Shown: positions 38,271 to 47,731 of the stretch, piece after piece | Numbering within the stretch: the first letter of the stretch is position 1 | How the letters are laid out: each line of letters opens with the position of its first letter | From: an uncultured Chlorobiaceae bacterium | GTDB lineage: Bacteria > Bacteroidota > Chlorobiia > Chlorobiales > Chlorobiaceae | Reading direction: 5' to 3' | DNA: 64,000 nt | Assembly: GCA_903887845.1 (NCBI GenBank) | Contig: CAISRC010000035.1 | Coordinates: forward strand, 1 to 64,000 | Notes under the pieces: generated by a model | What the model was told of the DNA's origin: nothing | What the model saw: the letters and a program-made list of their open reading frames with translations, nothing else | The model's database searches: none | Made by a program: the position numbers and the translations under genes

Positions 38271-38924
38271 TTAATACTCATCAAGAGCATCAACAAGAGC
38301 AACCGCTCTGAGCGGTGAGGCTTCAGCCTTGGCAAGTTTCAGCGGAAAGCCGCAAAAGGTGAACGGGCGATGCAGCAGCAACTGAAGTTTCGAAAGATTT
38401 TCAATAATAACGGTACTTTTCTGAAGCAGTATTTTATGAACAGGAAAAGTAAGTTCGTCAGAAGCATCGACCGACATCGTATCCACTCCAACGCCTTTCA
38501 AGTCAAATCCTGTCAGCCACAGGGCGGCTTCAGAAGAAAGTACCGGGTAGCCCTCATAATAGTCAGAAGAACTCCAGTATTGGCTCCACCCCGTGCAGAG
38601 CAGCAAAAACTCACATTCCCGGATAAGAGCAAGAGCTGGATGAAGAGTTTCAATTGAAATGATCCGGTTAGGCGTTCCTCGAACATCGATCGCAAGCCCT
38701 TTGCCGGTAAATCGCTCGATACCAAAGGCATCAAGCGAGGGGGCTTCCTTTAGAATATGCGAAGGCAGATCGACATGAGTTCCGATATGGGAGGAGATCG
38801 TAAGAAGCTGCTCGGCAAAACCCTCTTCTTCAATGGAGCTGAGTGATTGAAAAACAGGGCCAGGGGTCCCGGGATAGCAGGTCATACCAGGCTCAATCGT
38901 ATGACTCAGATCAATAACCCGCAT
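38271..38924 (-). CDS. Cyclase/kynurenine formamidase family hydrolase
   Basis: A 217-residue metal-dependent hydrolase of the cyclase family (Pfam Cyclase). The metal motif HxGTHxDxPxH appears as HIGTHVDLPSH near residue 62. DLSHTIEPGMTCYPG at the N-terminus and LLLCTGWSQYW are typical. Members include kynurenine formamidase and polyketide cyclases, but no tryptophan-degradation neighbours exist here, so the substrate is open. It begins four bases after the preceding alpha/beta hydrolase gene and is probably cotranscribed with it. Confidence 0.85.
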   Translation of the reverse strand: MRVIDLSHTIEPGMTCYPGTPGPVFQSLSSIEEEGFAEQLLTISSHIGTHVDLPSHILKEAPSLDAFGIERFTGKGLAIDVRGTPNRIISIETLHPALALIRECEFLLLCTGWSQYWSSSDYYEGYPVLSSEAALWLTGFDLKGVGVDTMSVDASDELTFPVHKILLQKSTVIIENLSKLQLLLHRPFTFCGFPLKLAKAEASPLRAVALVDALDEY

Positions 38925-38928
38925 TACG

Positions 38929-39699
38929 TTACTCCTTGTTTCGACGTATTCTGCTCAAAACGTAGTCAATAATCGTCTGAACTGCTTTTTCCCTCTCGCA
39001 ATCACAAAAAATCTGATGCCCGGAATGCTCCAGCCATACGATAGACTTGGCGGAAGCTTCAGTAGCAATCATGTTGTAGACTATCCTGGCACTTTCAGGA
39101 AGAACGGTGCTTTCCTGACGGCAATGCAGAATTAAAACGGGAAGAGAAACACGATCAAGCAACAAGCGACTTTGCTTGATCAGCTTAAAACAAGAGATAA
39201 TTGCATCTGTAGGAACCCATGAATAATGAGGAACACGTTTGACGCTCTGTGCTCCGGAAAAAATCGTCTTCAAGCCCCAATTCCTGACAATCCTGCTGAC
39301 AAATGGAGCAACAAAATGCATGGGCCGACCGGGAGCAAATACGGAAACCAGCTTGATGGCTGGTGCGGCAAGTATCAGTGAATCAATCCTGCCCGGATAC
39401 CTGACGGCAAGATTCAGGGAGAGAAGAGCGCCCATGCTGTGACCGATTACAATAATCTGCTCCGCATCAACACTCAGCTTTTGAAGAGCCTGATCGGCAT
39501 CGGCCATCCAGGCTTCCCATCTGACTCCTCGAAGCGCCTCAGGCGATGATGCTCCATGACCAGCAAGCAGAGGAATGCTGACCGGTATGCCAAGAGCCCG
39601 GAGGGGCTCAGACAACGCATTGACACTGTCAAGAGTCGCTGTAAAGCCGTGAAGAATAAGAACGCCAAAAGAGTTTCTCAATTTTTGTTGGCCTGCCAT
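38929..39699 (-). CDS. Alpha/beta hydrolase (carboxylesterase/lipase-like)
   Basis: An alpha/beta-fold serine hydrolase of about 256 residues. FGVLILHGFTATLDSV carries the oxyanion-hole HGF, VIGHSMGALLSLNLA the nucleophile serine, and the C-terminal WLEHSGHQIF the catalytic His. The arrangement matches carboxylesterase Est30 and monoacylglycerol lipase types. The start is uncertain: ATG at 39699 (GGAAAG upstream), 39723 (GAGAG upstream) or 39750. Four bases separate it from the cyclase-family gene. Confidence 0.85.
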   Translation of the reverse strand: MAGQQKLRNSFGVLILHGFTATLDSVNALSEPLRALGIPVSIPLLAGHGASSPEALRGVRWEAWMADADQALQKLSVDAEQIIVIGHSMGALLSLNLAVRYPGRIDSLILAAPAIKLVSVFAPGRPMHFVAPFVSRIVRNWGLKTIFSGAQSVKRVPHYSWVPTDAIISCFKLIKQSRLLLDRVSLPVLILHCRQESTVLPESARIVYNMIATEASAKSIVWLEHSGHQIFCDCEREKAVQTIIDYVLSRIRRNKE

Positions 39700-39845
39700 A
39701 ATTACTTTCCGTAAAATCTCCATGAATCTCTCAGTAAAAGAGCATACCACCGAATATGCTGCATAAAATACAACAGAACGGAAAATACAGGTAAATAAGG
39801 GAAATTCCTGTTTAATGGCTATGTTTAAGAGAAATTAAATTAACC

Positions 39846-40349
39846 ATGAACAGGACAATGCGCAAGGTTTTACTGGCGGGATTTCTGTTGTTGCCCATGG
39901 CCCTCAGTTCGTGCTCCTCTTCAAGGCTTGACTTTACAGGCATTTCACCCGAAGAGGCTTATCGGCTGGGAAAAATCAAGAATAATCCCTATAGCATCGA
40001 CGGCAAGGTTTATGTTCCGATGAGCTATGAGGAGGCCATTGCGTACGAGGAGACTGGTATTGCTTCGTGGTATGGTCAGGAAACTCTTGACCAGCATAAG
40101 GGACAGTTAACGTCATACGGGGAGATTTTCGACCCCGAAAAGCCAAGCGCCGCACACAAATATCTTCCTTTGCCCTCTCTTGTAAAGGTAACCAATCTTG
40201 ATACTCGCACATCAATTATTGTCCGGGTCAATGATCGGGGGCCTTTTGTTGATGACCGAGTTATTGATCTGAGCACCGAAGCGGCAAAACGACTGGGATT
40301 CTTTGAAAAAGGAACCGCTAAAGTCAAAATTGAGGTTATCTCCCGTTAA
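39846..40349 (+). CDS. rlpA: RlpA-like septal lipoprotein
   Basis: A 167-residue lipoprotein with lipobox LSSC (Cys23). The C-terminal double-psi beta barrel of RlpA follows: IASWYGQETLDQHKG, an equivalent of the GLxTA region at GQLTSYGEIFDPEK, VRVNDRGPF and VIDLSTEAAKRLGF. RlpA proteins are lytic transglycosylases acting on denuded glycan at septa. There is no SPOR domain, so targeting may differ from that of the E. coli protein. Confidence 0.92.
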   Translation: MNRTMRKVLLAGFLLLPMALSSCSSSRLDFTGISPEEAYRLGKIKNNPYSIDGKVYVPMSYEEAIAYEETGIASWYGQETLDQHKGQLTSYGEIFDPEKPSAAHKYLPLPSLVKVTNLDTRTSIIVRVNDRGPFVDDRVIDLSTEAAKRLGFFEKGTAKVKIEVISR

Positions 40350-40414
40350 CCTCACCATTATAATAATTCCCCCGTCATCGCTGAATCCGCAGCTTCCGGA
40401 AACTTGGCCTGTCG

Positions 40415-41083
40415 CTATTTCTTCATGACAGCCGCATCTTCTGTAAACTTTTTAAGCCCTATATCGGTCAGAGGATGACTGACAAGCTGTCGAATCACGC
40501 TATAGGGAATGGTGGCAATATCTGCACCAATCATTGCAGAATCAACGACGTGTTGCGGGTGACGTACACTGGCGACAATCACCTCGGTCATATAGCCATA
40601 ATTATCATAAATGGTAACAATCTGCTTGACAAGCGCTATTCCTTCGGTACTGATATCATCCAGGCGCCCGACAAAGGGACTGACATAGCTTGCACCTGCC
40701 TTGGCGGCAAGCAGCGCCTGATTAGGCGAAAAAACCAGTGTGGCGTTGGTAGGAATTCCACGCCCGGAAAAATGGCTTATTGCTTTAAGGCCACTCAGTG
40801 TAAGCGGGCATTTGATGACCACATTTTCATGAATTTCCGCAAGCTCTTCTCCCTCGGCAATCATACCTTCCGTTTCAAGAGAGGTCACTTCGGCACTCAC
40901 CGGACCATCAACAATGGCGCAAATCCTGCCGATATGCTCCTTGAAATCCTGCCAGGTAAAATTAGAAGGATCCCCGACAATTTTAGCAATCAGTGACGGG
41001 TTGGTCGTTACGCCATCAAGGACACCAAGTTCTTTTGCCGCCTGAATTTCTTCAAGGTTGGCCGTATCAATAAAAAATTTCAT
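40415..41083 (-). CDS. tal: Transaldolase (short, TalC/Fsa-like)
   Basis: A 222-residue short transaldolase. [28 protein letters not shown] and the Schiff-base lysine in [14 protein letters not shown] are diagnostic, and [16 protein letters not shown] closes the barrel. It transfers dihydroxyacetone units in the non-oxidative pentose phosphate pathway, relevant for pentose supply in an autotroph. It starts nine bases after the deoxyhypusine-synthase-like gene. Confidence 0.95.
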   Translation of the reverse strand: MKFFIDTANLEEIQAAKELGVLDGVTTNPSLIAKIVGDPSNFTWQDFKEHIGRICAIVDGPVSAEVTSLETEGMIAEGEELAEIHENVVIKCPLTLSGLKAISHFSGRGIPTNATLVFSPNQALLAAKAGASYVSPFVGRLDDISTEGIALVKQIVTIYDNYGYMTEVIVASVRHPQHVVDSAMIGADIATIPYSVIRQLVSHPLTDIGLKKFTEDAAVMKK

Positions 41084-41092
41084 TTTTTCTCC

Positions 41093-42142
41093 TCAGATGT
41101 TTACCTGCTGACGATCCAGCATGGCATTGAAGTTTTTAGCCTGACGATCTTCCCAGTTGCGTTTGTGATAGGCATAACCGGCAATAAGAGGCAGAGCAAT
41201 GGTCGCCTCAGCAAAAACCATCTGCTCATGAACAGTATCAACCTTGCCCCACGAACTGGCCTCCTTGAGGGTTGAACCTGAAAGCGCACCATCACGCTCG
41301 TCTGCAACAGTTACCTGTACGGCATAAGTGTGCATGGTCACCTCTTCGAAACCAAGCACCTCTGCTGCAACAACAATATCCTGGGTAAAGTTTTTCGGAA
41401 CTCCGCCTCCGATCATCAAAATCCCTGTCTTGTCATTCTCGATCTTGATTTTGGTCAATTCACGAAAATCCTTGACTGAATCGATGGCAACATGCTTATC
41501 GGGGTTGTTCCACTGGTGGCTGACCAGACCGAACCCGGCAGAGCAGTCAGAAAAAGCCGGGCAAAAAATCGGCACTCCCTTCTCATAGGCTTTATAGACA
41601 ATAGAGTTCCTGTCAAGATTATTTGCCTCAATATATTTACCCATTTCGACAATGAACTCTCTTGAAGAGTAAGCTCCCGGCAGCATTGAGTTCGCAATAA
41701 CAGCTGTGGTATCATCACAGACACGAAGATCATCCTCATCAATATAAGTATCGTAAATACGGTCGATATGGAGCTCGCGGAGAATGGCATCGTCGATAAA
41801 CTGGGTTCCCTTATAGTGACGGAATCCAAGAGCTTCAAAAAAGTCCTGATCAACAATATTGGCTCCGGTGGAGACAATGGCATCAACCATATTGCTGTCA
41901 ATCATATCAATAATGACCTGCTTCAATCCCGCACTGATCAGTGAACCGGCAAGAGTAAGAATAACTGCACACTCCTTGTCCTGCTGCATAAGATCCAGAA
42001 TAGATGCCGCTCTAGCCAGATTCCTTGCCTGAAATGCAGTATCGCTCATCTGGTCGATGAGAGGGACAATATTCAACTGCTTGATATCAATATGGCGTAC
42101 CGGCGCGCTCAGTAACTCCTCTTTGCTGAATCCTGACTGCAT
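41093..42142 (-). CDS. dys: Deoxyhypusine synthase-like protein
   Basis: A 349-residue member of the deoxyhypusine synthase family. The active-site lysine is retained as Lys300 in EASSWGKVD, and SGSTLKEASSW and MIGGGVPKNF match the NAD-binding signature. Bacteria lack eIF5A, so bacterial members more likely make homospermidine or a related polyamine. The product here is not known. It is cotranscribed with transaldolase and begins about 40 bases after the SRP RNA terminator. Confidence 0.85.
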   Translation of the reverse strand: MQSGFSKEELLSAPVRHIDIKQLNIVPLIDQMSDTAFQARNLARAASILDLMQQDKECAVILTLAGSLISAGLKQVIIDMIDSNMVDAIVSTGANIVDQDFFEALGFRHYKGTQFIDDAILRELHIDRIYDTYIDEDDLRVCDDTTAVIANSMLPGAYSSREFIVEMGKYIEANNLDRNSIVYKAYEKGVPIFCPAFSDCSAGFGLVSHQWNNPDKHVAIDSVKDFRELTKIKIENDKTGILMIGGGVPKNFTQDIVVAAEVLGFEEVTMHTYAVQVTVADERDGALSGSTLKEASSWGKVDTVHEQMVFAEATIALPLIAGYAYHKRNWEDRQAKNFNAMLDRQQVNI

Positions 42143-42177
42143 AACTGCTCCCGATGCAATTAAATCATGACGAGAAT

Positions 42178-42285
42178 AAAAAAGGAGAGCAAGCTGACTA
42201 TATCACACACTCAAATTACCGGATGCTGCTTCCTTCCGGATCTGACATGGTTGGGCAACTGAGCGTTGTATAGGACTTACTCTCC
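42178..42285 (-). ncRNA. ffs: Signal recognition particle RNA (4.5S type)
   Basis: The minus strand contains GTCAGATCCGGAAGGAAGCA within the apical loop of bacterial SRP RNA. Paired arms continue outward: GTTGCC with GGTAAT, ACGCTCA with TGAGTGT, CTATA with TATAG and GGAGAG (42285-42280) with CTCTCC (42189-42184), followed by TTTTTT. The result is a small SRP RNA of about 100 nucleotides with its own terminator. The 5' end may lie a few bases further out. Confidence 0.92.
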
Positions 42286-42506
42286 AAAGAGATAGGTTTT
42301 CGAATCCTTTCCGTTAGTCAACTGTTCGAAAACATGTGTGAAAATATACTACATAGTGCGCTGAAAACAAAAAACAAACAAATACCTTTTATCTTTCTGT
42401 CAACTGTTATAACTTCCAAAACATTAAAAGCAATAAATGGAAAACTCTGCTACCCTGCCTGAATCAGCCGCCCTTTCTGCCTGTTGATGCGGCAACAATC
42501 ATTTTT

Positions 42507-43568
42507 ATGGAAACACAGCGGATTTTAAGCGGAATGCGCCCAACCGGCAAACTCCACCTCGGACATTATACCGGCGCCCTTGAAAGCTGGGTTGAGCAGC
42601 AAAATCTGCTTGACGAAAACGGGTCAAGAGCTTATGAGACATGCTTTCTTATTGCCGATTATCATAATCTGACAACATCACTGGACACCGGCGAGATATA
42701 CAATCACACAATCGACATGCTCATCGACTGGCTTGCGGCAGGTATTGATCCTGAAAAAAGCCCTGTTTTTCGTCAATCGCAAGTCAAGGAACATGCTGAA
42801 CTGTTTCTGATTTTCGCCATGCTGATCACTTCGTCGCGCCTCGAAAGAAACCCTACCCTGAAAGAGCAGGTGCGCGATCTGAATATGGAATCGATGATCT
42901 ACGGCCACCTGGGTTACCCGGTTCTCCAGGCGGCAGATATTCTTCTTTACAAAGGGAATGTTGTGCCGGTGGGTGAGGATCAAATCCCGCATGTTGAAAT
43001 TACCCGGGAGATTGCGCGTAAATTCAACAACCAGTACCCTCACCCTGTTCTCGGAGAGGTCTTTGCTGAACCTGCTCCAAAAATAACAAAATTTTCACGT
43101 CTTGTTGGACTCGACGGTAAAGCAAAAATGTCAAAGTCTCTTGGCAATACGATTCTTTTGTCGGACGGACCTGAAGATGTTCTGAAAAAAATGCGCACAG
43201 CGGTAACTGATACACAGAAAGTCCGGAAAAATGATCCCGGTCATCCTGAGGTCTGCACGGTGTTCAGTTATCATGCCAAATTTACTTCTTCTGATCAACT
43301 CGTTTCTTTAGAAGAGGATTGCCGGGCCGGTACACTTGGCTGTGTAGACTGCAAGAAACTCTGCGCTGCGAATATTTCTAACGAGCTCGCACCACTGCTT
43401 GAAAAACGTCGGTATTTTGAAATGAATATCGATCTTGTAAAAGATATTCTCTTTGAAGGTGAGTCAAAGGCGAGGCTCATTGCCAGCCATACCATGCAAG
43501 AGGTGAGAGCTGCCATGAAGCTAGGTGAAACAACCCCCTTCACCCGACACGGACAAGTAAGATGCTGA
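42507..43568 (+). CDS. trpS: Tryptophanyl-tRNA synthetase
   Basis: A 353-residue class I tRNA synthetase charging tRNA-Trp. The HIGH motif is GKLHLGHYTGAL near residue 14 and the KMSKS motif is GKAKMSKSLGN near 205. Both are intact. PVGEDQIPHVEITREIARKF is typical of TrpRS. It overlaps the following HAD gene by seven bases (43562-43568) and heads a trpS-HAD-argS run. The 176-base upstream gap shows no T-box or leader peptide. Confidence 0.97.
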   Translation: METQRILSGMRPTGKLHLGHYTGALESWVEQQNLLDENGSRAYETCFLIADYHNLTTSLDTGEIYNHTIDMLIDWLAAGIDPEKSPVFRQSQVKEHAELFLIFAMLITSSRLERNPTLKEQVRDLNMESMIYGHLGYPVLQAADILLYKGNVVPVGEDQIPHVEITREIARKFNNQYPHPVLGEVFAEPAPKITKFSRLVGLDGKAKMSKSLGNTILLSDGPEDVLKKMRTAVTDTQKVRKNDPGHPEVCTVFSYHAKFTSSDQLVSLEEDCRAGTLGCVDCKKLCAANISNELAPLLEKRRYFEMNIDLVKDILFEGESKARLIASHTMQEVRAAMKLGETTPFTRHGQVRC

Positions 43569-44263
43569 ACAAAAGAAATTACGCCTTTATATTTGATATG
43601 GATGGGGTGCTGACTGATAATATGCGCTTTCATGCAGACTCCTGGGTTCAACTTTTCAGGGATTTCGGCCTTGAGGGACTTGATGCAGAGAGGTACCTCG
43701 TAGAAACAGCCGGAATGAAAGGCCTTGACGTACTCCGCTACTTTCTTGATCCGAACATCAGTGAAGCTGAGGCTGGTCGGTTTACGGAACTCAAGGATTT
43801 TCTTTACCGAGTCACATCGCGCGACCTCATCAAACCAATGCCTGGCCTTGAGGGGTTTCTTGATGCGGCTGACGCTCGAGAAATACGGCTTGGAATCGGC
43901 ACCGGCGCAGGTCCGAGAAATATTAATTATGTGCTTGATATACTGAAACTTACAGATCGATTCAAGGCTATTGTTGATCCATTTCAGGTTCCACGCGGCA
44001 AACCCCATCCGGACATTTTTTTACGTGCAGCAGAACTCCTTGAGGTTCACCCTTCTGCCTGTATTGTTTTTGAGGATGCCTTGCCCGGGGTGGAAGCGGC
44101 GGAAAAAGCGGGCATGTATTGCGTTGCCGTAACGACGACAAACAGTGCCGAAGCATTCAGCAGTTTTGCAAATATTGTACAGGTTGTCGACGATTTTACA
44201 GAGATTCGTCCTGATGATCTTCTTGAAAAGCTCTCCAGAAGAGAACCCGCGACACTTATATAA
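43562..44263 (+). CDS. HAD-superfamily phosphatase (beta-phosphoglucomutase-like)
   Basis: A 233-residue haloacid dehalogenase-type hydrolase. Motif [11 protein letters not shown] (Asp11 and Asp13) and a four-helix cap are followed by [11 protein letters not shown], the lysine motif [10 protein letters not shown] and [18 protein letters not shown]. It matches the beta-phosphoglucomutase/phosphoglycolate phosphatase branch. The substrate is unknown. It is translationally coupled to trpS and eight bases before argS. Confidence 0.88.
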   Translation: MLNKRNYAFIFDMDGVLTDNMRFHADSWVQLFRDFGLEGLDAERYLVETAGMKGLDVLRYFLDPNISEAEAGRFTELKDFLYRVTSRDLIKPMPGLEGFLDAADAREIRLGIGTGAGPRNINYVLDILKLTDRFKAIVDPFQVPRGKPHPDIFLRAAELLEVHPSACIVFEDALPGVEAAEKAGMYCVAVTTTNSAEAFSSFANIVQVVDDFTEIRPDDLLEKLSRREPATLI

Positions 44264-44271
44264 CAAATCTT

Positions 44272-45933
44272 ATGCTCGAATTTTTTCTTCCTGTTATCCA
44301 GAGCGCCCTCTGCTCGGCAGGCGTGAACACCGACAAGCCAATCCGTCTTGAACAGCCTTCTGACAAGAAGTTTGGGGACTTTTCGACAAATATAGCCTTA
44401 CTTGCAGCAAAAGAGTGCAGGAGAAACCCCCGAGAACTCGCACAGGAGATTATTGCCCATCTGGCGTTTCCTCCGGATACTGTTGCGCGAATTGATGTGG
44501 CAGGAGCCGGATTCATCAACTTTTATCTTACCCCCCTCTTTATCATGCAGTCTGTCGAGCATGTGCTGCTTGAGGGAGATGAATACGGTAAAGGAAACAT
44601 CGGCCGGGGAAAAACAGCGATCGTTGAATATGTCAGCGCCAATCCCACCGGCCCGCTTACTATCGGACGTGGCCGGGGCGGAGTGCTGGGAGACTGTATA
44701 GCGAATCTTTTTGAAACGCAAGGATATGAGGTCACACGGGAGTACTATTTCAACGATGCCGGCCGTCAGATGCAGATTTTGGGGGAATCAGTACGGCTCC
44801 GCTATCTGGAGTGCTGTGGCAGAGAGACCGATTTTCCCGCTACCCATTATCAGGGCGAATATATTAGGGAGATTGCAGAAGAGATGTTCCGTGATCACGG
44901 AGCTGAACTTGCGGAAAGCACAGAGATACAAATATTCAAAAAAACGGCTGAAGAGATCATATTCAAATCAATACGCAAAACACTTGAACGTCTTGGGATC
45001 CGGCATGACTCATTTTTCAATGAGCACCGACTTTATATTGAAGAAGACAACAAACCTTCTGCAAATAATGAAGTTATTAGCGCACTTGCTTCATCTAATC
45101 TTATTTCAAAATACGATGGCGCGACCTGGTTTCTGACAACAAAGCTCGGCCAGGAAAAGGACAAGGTGCTCATCAAATCTTCGGGCGAACCAAGCTATCG
45201 ATTACCTGATATTGCCTACCATATCACAAAGTTTGAGCGCGGCTACGACATGATTGTCAATGTGTTCGGCGCTGATCATATCGATGAATATCCAGACGTT
45301 CTTGAAGCTCTCAAGATTCTCGGTTATGATACCGAGCGTATCAAAATTGCCATCAACCAGTTTGTAACAACGACGGTTGACGGACAAACCCTTAAAATGT
45401 CAACAAGAAAAGGGAATGCCGATCTGCTTGACGACTTGATCGATGATGTCGGCGCAGATGCTACAAGACTTTTTTTCATCATGCGCGGCAAGGACTCTCA
45501 CCTGAACTTCGATATAGAACTGGCAAAAAAACAGTCCAAAGAAAATCCGGTTTTCTACCTGCAATACGCTCATGCGCGAATTTGCAGCCTTTTGCGCATG
45601 GCTCAGCAGGAAACAGGATTTAACGCTTCAGGCCGTGCCGCAGAGTACCAGTTACTGCAACAGCTCAGCTCTCCTGCTGAAGTTCAACTTGGCTTTGCAT
45701 TGCTTGACTATCCCGATATGATAAAAACAAGCCTGCGCTTGCTTGAACCGCAAAAAATGGTTGAGTATCTGCACTCTCTTGCGGAACTGTTTCACCGCTT
45801 TTATCAGGAGTGCCCCATACTCAAAGCTGAACCGGAGGTCTGTAGAGCAAGACTTTTTCTTTCATTGGCGACACGCCAGGTTCTGCGTAACGGCTTCAGG
45901 ATTCTTGGCGTTTCTGCCCCTGAGTCGATGTAG
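44272..45933 (+). CDS. argS: Arginyl-tRNA synthetase
   Basis: A 553-residue class I synthetase for arginine. The N-terminal Add-1 domain has the [14 protein letters not shown] signature, and the catalytic domain has the KMSKS region [16 protein letters not shown]. The C-terminal DALR anticodon-binding domain starts near [10 protein letters not shown]. The HIGH region is unusual: residues 124-136 read [13 protein letters not shown] where most ArgRS have HVGH or similar. The 3' end overlaps nadD on the other strand by 38 bases. Confidence 0.96.
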   Translation: MLEFFLPVIQSALCSAGVNTDKPIRLEQPSDKKFGDFSTNIALLAAKECRRNPRELAQEIIAHLAFPPDTVARIDVAGAGFINFYLTPLFIMQSVEHVLLEGDEYGKGNIGRGKTAIVEYVSANPTGPLTIGRGRGGVLGDCIANLFETQGYEVTREYYFNDAGRQMQILGESVRLRYLECCGRETDFPATHYQGEYIREIAEEMFRDHGAELAESTEIQIFKKTAEEIIFKSIRKTLERLGIRHDSFFNEHRLYIEEDNKPSANNEVISALASSNLISKYDGATWFLTTKLGQEKDKVLIKSSGEPSYRLPDIAYHITKFERGYDMIVNVFGADHIDEYPDVLEALKILGYDTERIKIAINQFVTTTVDGQTLKMSTRKGNADLLDDLIDDVGADATRLFFIMRGKDSHLNFDIELAKKQSKENPVFYLQYAHARICSLLRMAQQETGFNASGRAAEYQLLQQLSSPAEVQLGFALLDYPDMIKTSLRLLEPQKMVEYLHSLAELFHRFYQECPILKAEPEVCRARLFLSLATRQVLRNGFRILGVSAPESM

Positions 45934-46543
45934 AGGAGAGGTGTCTGTGATAAAGGGCGTGCCGAGTAATGTAACGGTGCACAGAGGCTGGAACGAGCCT
46001 GGAAATCGATGTGCCAGCGCACTCAAGCTCCCTGACCTCAGTTGAGGAAACCGGATATGCAAAATCGATAAATCTTGTAGCCTCCCTCGAATGCAGGTCA
46101 TCAGGAGGAAAACCGGGGAACCTGCTCATCGCCGTTGACGATCTTCTAAAGACCACAACATCGCACAATACAAACAGCTTCTTATACTCCTTCCACGATG
46201 AAAACTCCCTGAAGCTGTCTTCGCCGACAAGCAGGGTCAACCGATCGTGAGGGAAACATGCATGGAGATACCGCAAAAGATCGACAGTATATGATGGCTG
46301 CTGTTTTTCAAGTTCCCATCTGCTGACCTCGCAGGAAGAGCCGGTACGATTTATTTCCGTTGAAATGAGCTCGGCCAAGTGCATTCTGTGAACGTCATCA
46401 GCCTCCCTGTTCTGCTTTAAGGGACTGTTCGATACCGAAATAATCAGCTTGTCAATTGCAAGCAGCTCTCTTGCAAACAGGCAAAGAGCAAGATGCCCAT
46501 TGTGCGGCGGATCGAAAGTACCGCCATAAACAGCCAGATGCAC
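45896..46543 (-). CDS. nadD: Nicotinate-nucleotide adenylyltransferase
   Basis: Adenylates nicotinate mononucleotide in NAD synthesis. [15 protein letters not shown] near residue 8 is the nucleotidyl-transferase (T/H)xGH motif, and [10 protein letters not shown] near 168 is the second motif. At 215 residues it is of ordinary length. It lies 12 bases after bamD and so is probably read with it. Confidence 0.95.
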   Translation of the reverse strand: MHLAVYGGTFDPPHNGHLALCLFARELLAIDKLIISVSNSPLKQNREADDVHRMHLAELISTEINRTGSSCEVSRWELEKQQPSYTVDLLRYLHACFPHDRLTLLVGEDSFREFSSWKEYKKLFVLCDVVVFRRSSTAMSRFPGFPPDDLHSREATRFIDFAYPVSSTEVRELECAGTSISRLVPASVHRYITRHALYHRHLSSTSTQGQKRQES

Positions 46544-46555
46544 GATTGACGTCGT

Positions 46556-47446
46556 TCAGTTTTTGCAATTTTGCGTGATGGTATCTCTGATCCCCTGCTT
46601 TTCTTTCCGTTTTTCCGGAAAGAGCTGCAAATATTGGTCAAGCACCAACCCCGCATCAAACCACTTTTTTCTTTTGATCAGTACATCAATCTTTTCTTCA
46701 AGAGCCAGCTGATCATAAATGGTGTCAGGATAATGTGCGATAACCTCGTCGTAAAAAATACCTGCTGCCTTATATTTTCCAAGCCTGACATACTGGCGTG
46801 CTATAAAATATGAGTTTTTCGCCAGCTTCTCTCTCATTGTCCTGATTGCTTTTTCCGAATATCTCAAGCTGTCAATACGGGAATACTGAGCAATTGCTGA
46901 TGCGTAGTCCTGCTTGTAGGTTATGTTTTCGGGATTGATCTTCAGCAATTCCTTCAATGTCTTGACATCACTGACAATCTTTGATGAATCAGCCACGGGA
47001 TAAAGCTCCTGATAAAGGGAAAACTGCTCAATGGATTTACGGGTGTACTGCTGATCCAGCTCAAAATGAGGAGAAAGTTTTTCGTAAGACTTTGCGACCA
47101 TAAACTGGGATGTTCTTGCGTATGGAGTAGAAGAAACCTGCTGCACCCGGGAAAACATATCTGCGGCCAGCATATACTCACCAGAATGGTAATATGACTG
47201 TCCAAGAAGATAGAGGACATCATCTTCAAGCGCAGTTGCTCGAGCTGTAAAAATCAATGATTCCAGCCTGAGAATAGCCGCTTGATAATCTCCTTTTTCA
47301 TACAGTTTCACCGCTCTTGCATAACCCTCACTAACAAGTGAATTAGTTGTTGTATCGGGCTTTGAGGAGGAGCAGCCTGAGCTGATGAGTAAACCTATAG
47401 CAAAAAGCATCACTACCGAACGCGAAATACATCTGCAAACTGACAT
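46556..47446 (-). CDS. bamD: Outer membrane assembly lipoprotein BamD-like
   Basis: A 296-residue lipoprotein with lipobox SSGC (Cys25) and TPR-like helices from about 40 (GYARAVKLYEKGDYQAAILR onward) to the C-terminus, the BamD layout. BamD is the essential scaffold of the outer-membrane beta-barrel assembly machine. The ATG at 47446 has AGGAG upstream. The longer open frame runs through the tRNA-Ala gene and is not coding. It stands upstream of nadD. Confidence 0.88.
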   Translation of the reverse strand: MSVCRCISRSVVMLFAIGLLISSGCSSSKPDTTTNSLVSEGYARAVKLYEKGDYQAAILRLESLIFTARATALEDDVLYLLGQSYYHSGEYMLAADMFSRVQQVSSTPYARTSQFMVAKSYEKLSPHFELDQQYTRKSIEQFSLYQELYPVADSSKIVSDVKTLKELLKINPENITYKQDYASAIAQYSRIDSLRYSEKAIRTMREKLAKNSYFIARQYVRLGKYKAAGIFYDEVIAHYPDTIYDQLALEEKIDVLIKRKKWFDAGLVLDQYLQLFPEKRKEKQGIRDTITQNCKN

Positions 47447-47538
47447 AGAAATAACTCCTGTTCTTTTTATAAAAAAGAGAAGACGAAAAAATTTCACACC
47501 GAGAGAACAATAAAAATACTTTCGGCGGAAACTACTTG

Positions 47539-47611
47539 TGGAGCTTAGGGGAGTCGAACCCCTGACCTTCTCATTGCGAACGAGACGCTCTACCAACTGA
47601 GCTAAAGCCCC
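47539..47611 (-). tRNA. tRNA-Ala (CGC anticodon)
   Basis: A complete 73-nucleotide cloverleaf on the minus strand. Acceptor GGGGCTT pairs with AAGCTCC plus discriminator A. The D-loop is TAGCTCAGTTGGTAGAG, the anticodon loop TTCGCAA (anticodon CGC, reading GCG) and the T-arm GGGGTTCGACTCCCC. The 3' CCA is not encoded and must be added afterwards. Confidence 0.97.
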
Positions 47612-47673
47612 GGCCCTAATTCTACAAATTTTTAACGCTGCCTGCAAATGCAAGACCCATAAAAAAGGCAAAA

Positions 47674-47701
47674 AAATAGCCTGCACAGGCGCAGGCTATT
47701 T
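47674..47701 (-). terminator. Terminator of atp operon
   Basis: AAATAGCCTG (47674-47683) and CAGGCTATTT (47692-47701) form a perfect ten-pair stem with an eight-base loop, followed on the minus strand by a run of T. It lies just after the atpH stop. Confidence 0.9.
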
Positions 47702-47731
47702 ACTGTTTGAGCCGTTAAACAATTGCTTCAT

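Noticed and set aside
42331-42506. Leader peptide or T-box before trpS
   Set aside because: No Trp-rich short frame, T-box sequence or terminator/antiterminator pair is visible.
43295-44008. Open frame of 237 codons on the minus strand
   Set aside because: It is antisense to trpS and the HAD gene, both with strong motifs.
47447-47686. N-terminal extension of bamD
   Set aside because: The extension translates the tRNA-Ala gene. The lipoprotein signal and AGGAG site place the start at 47446.
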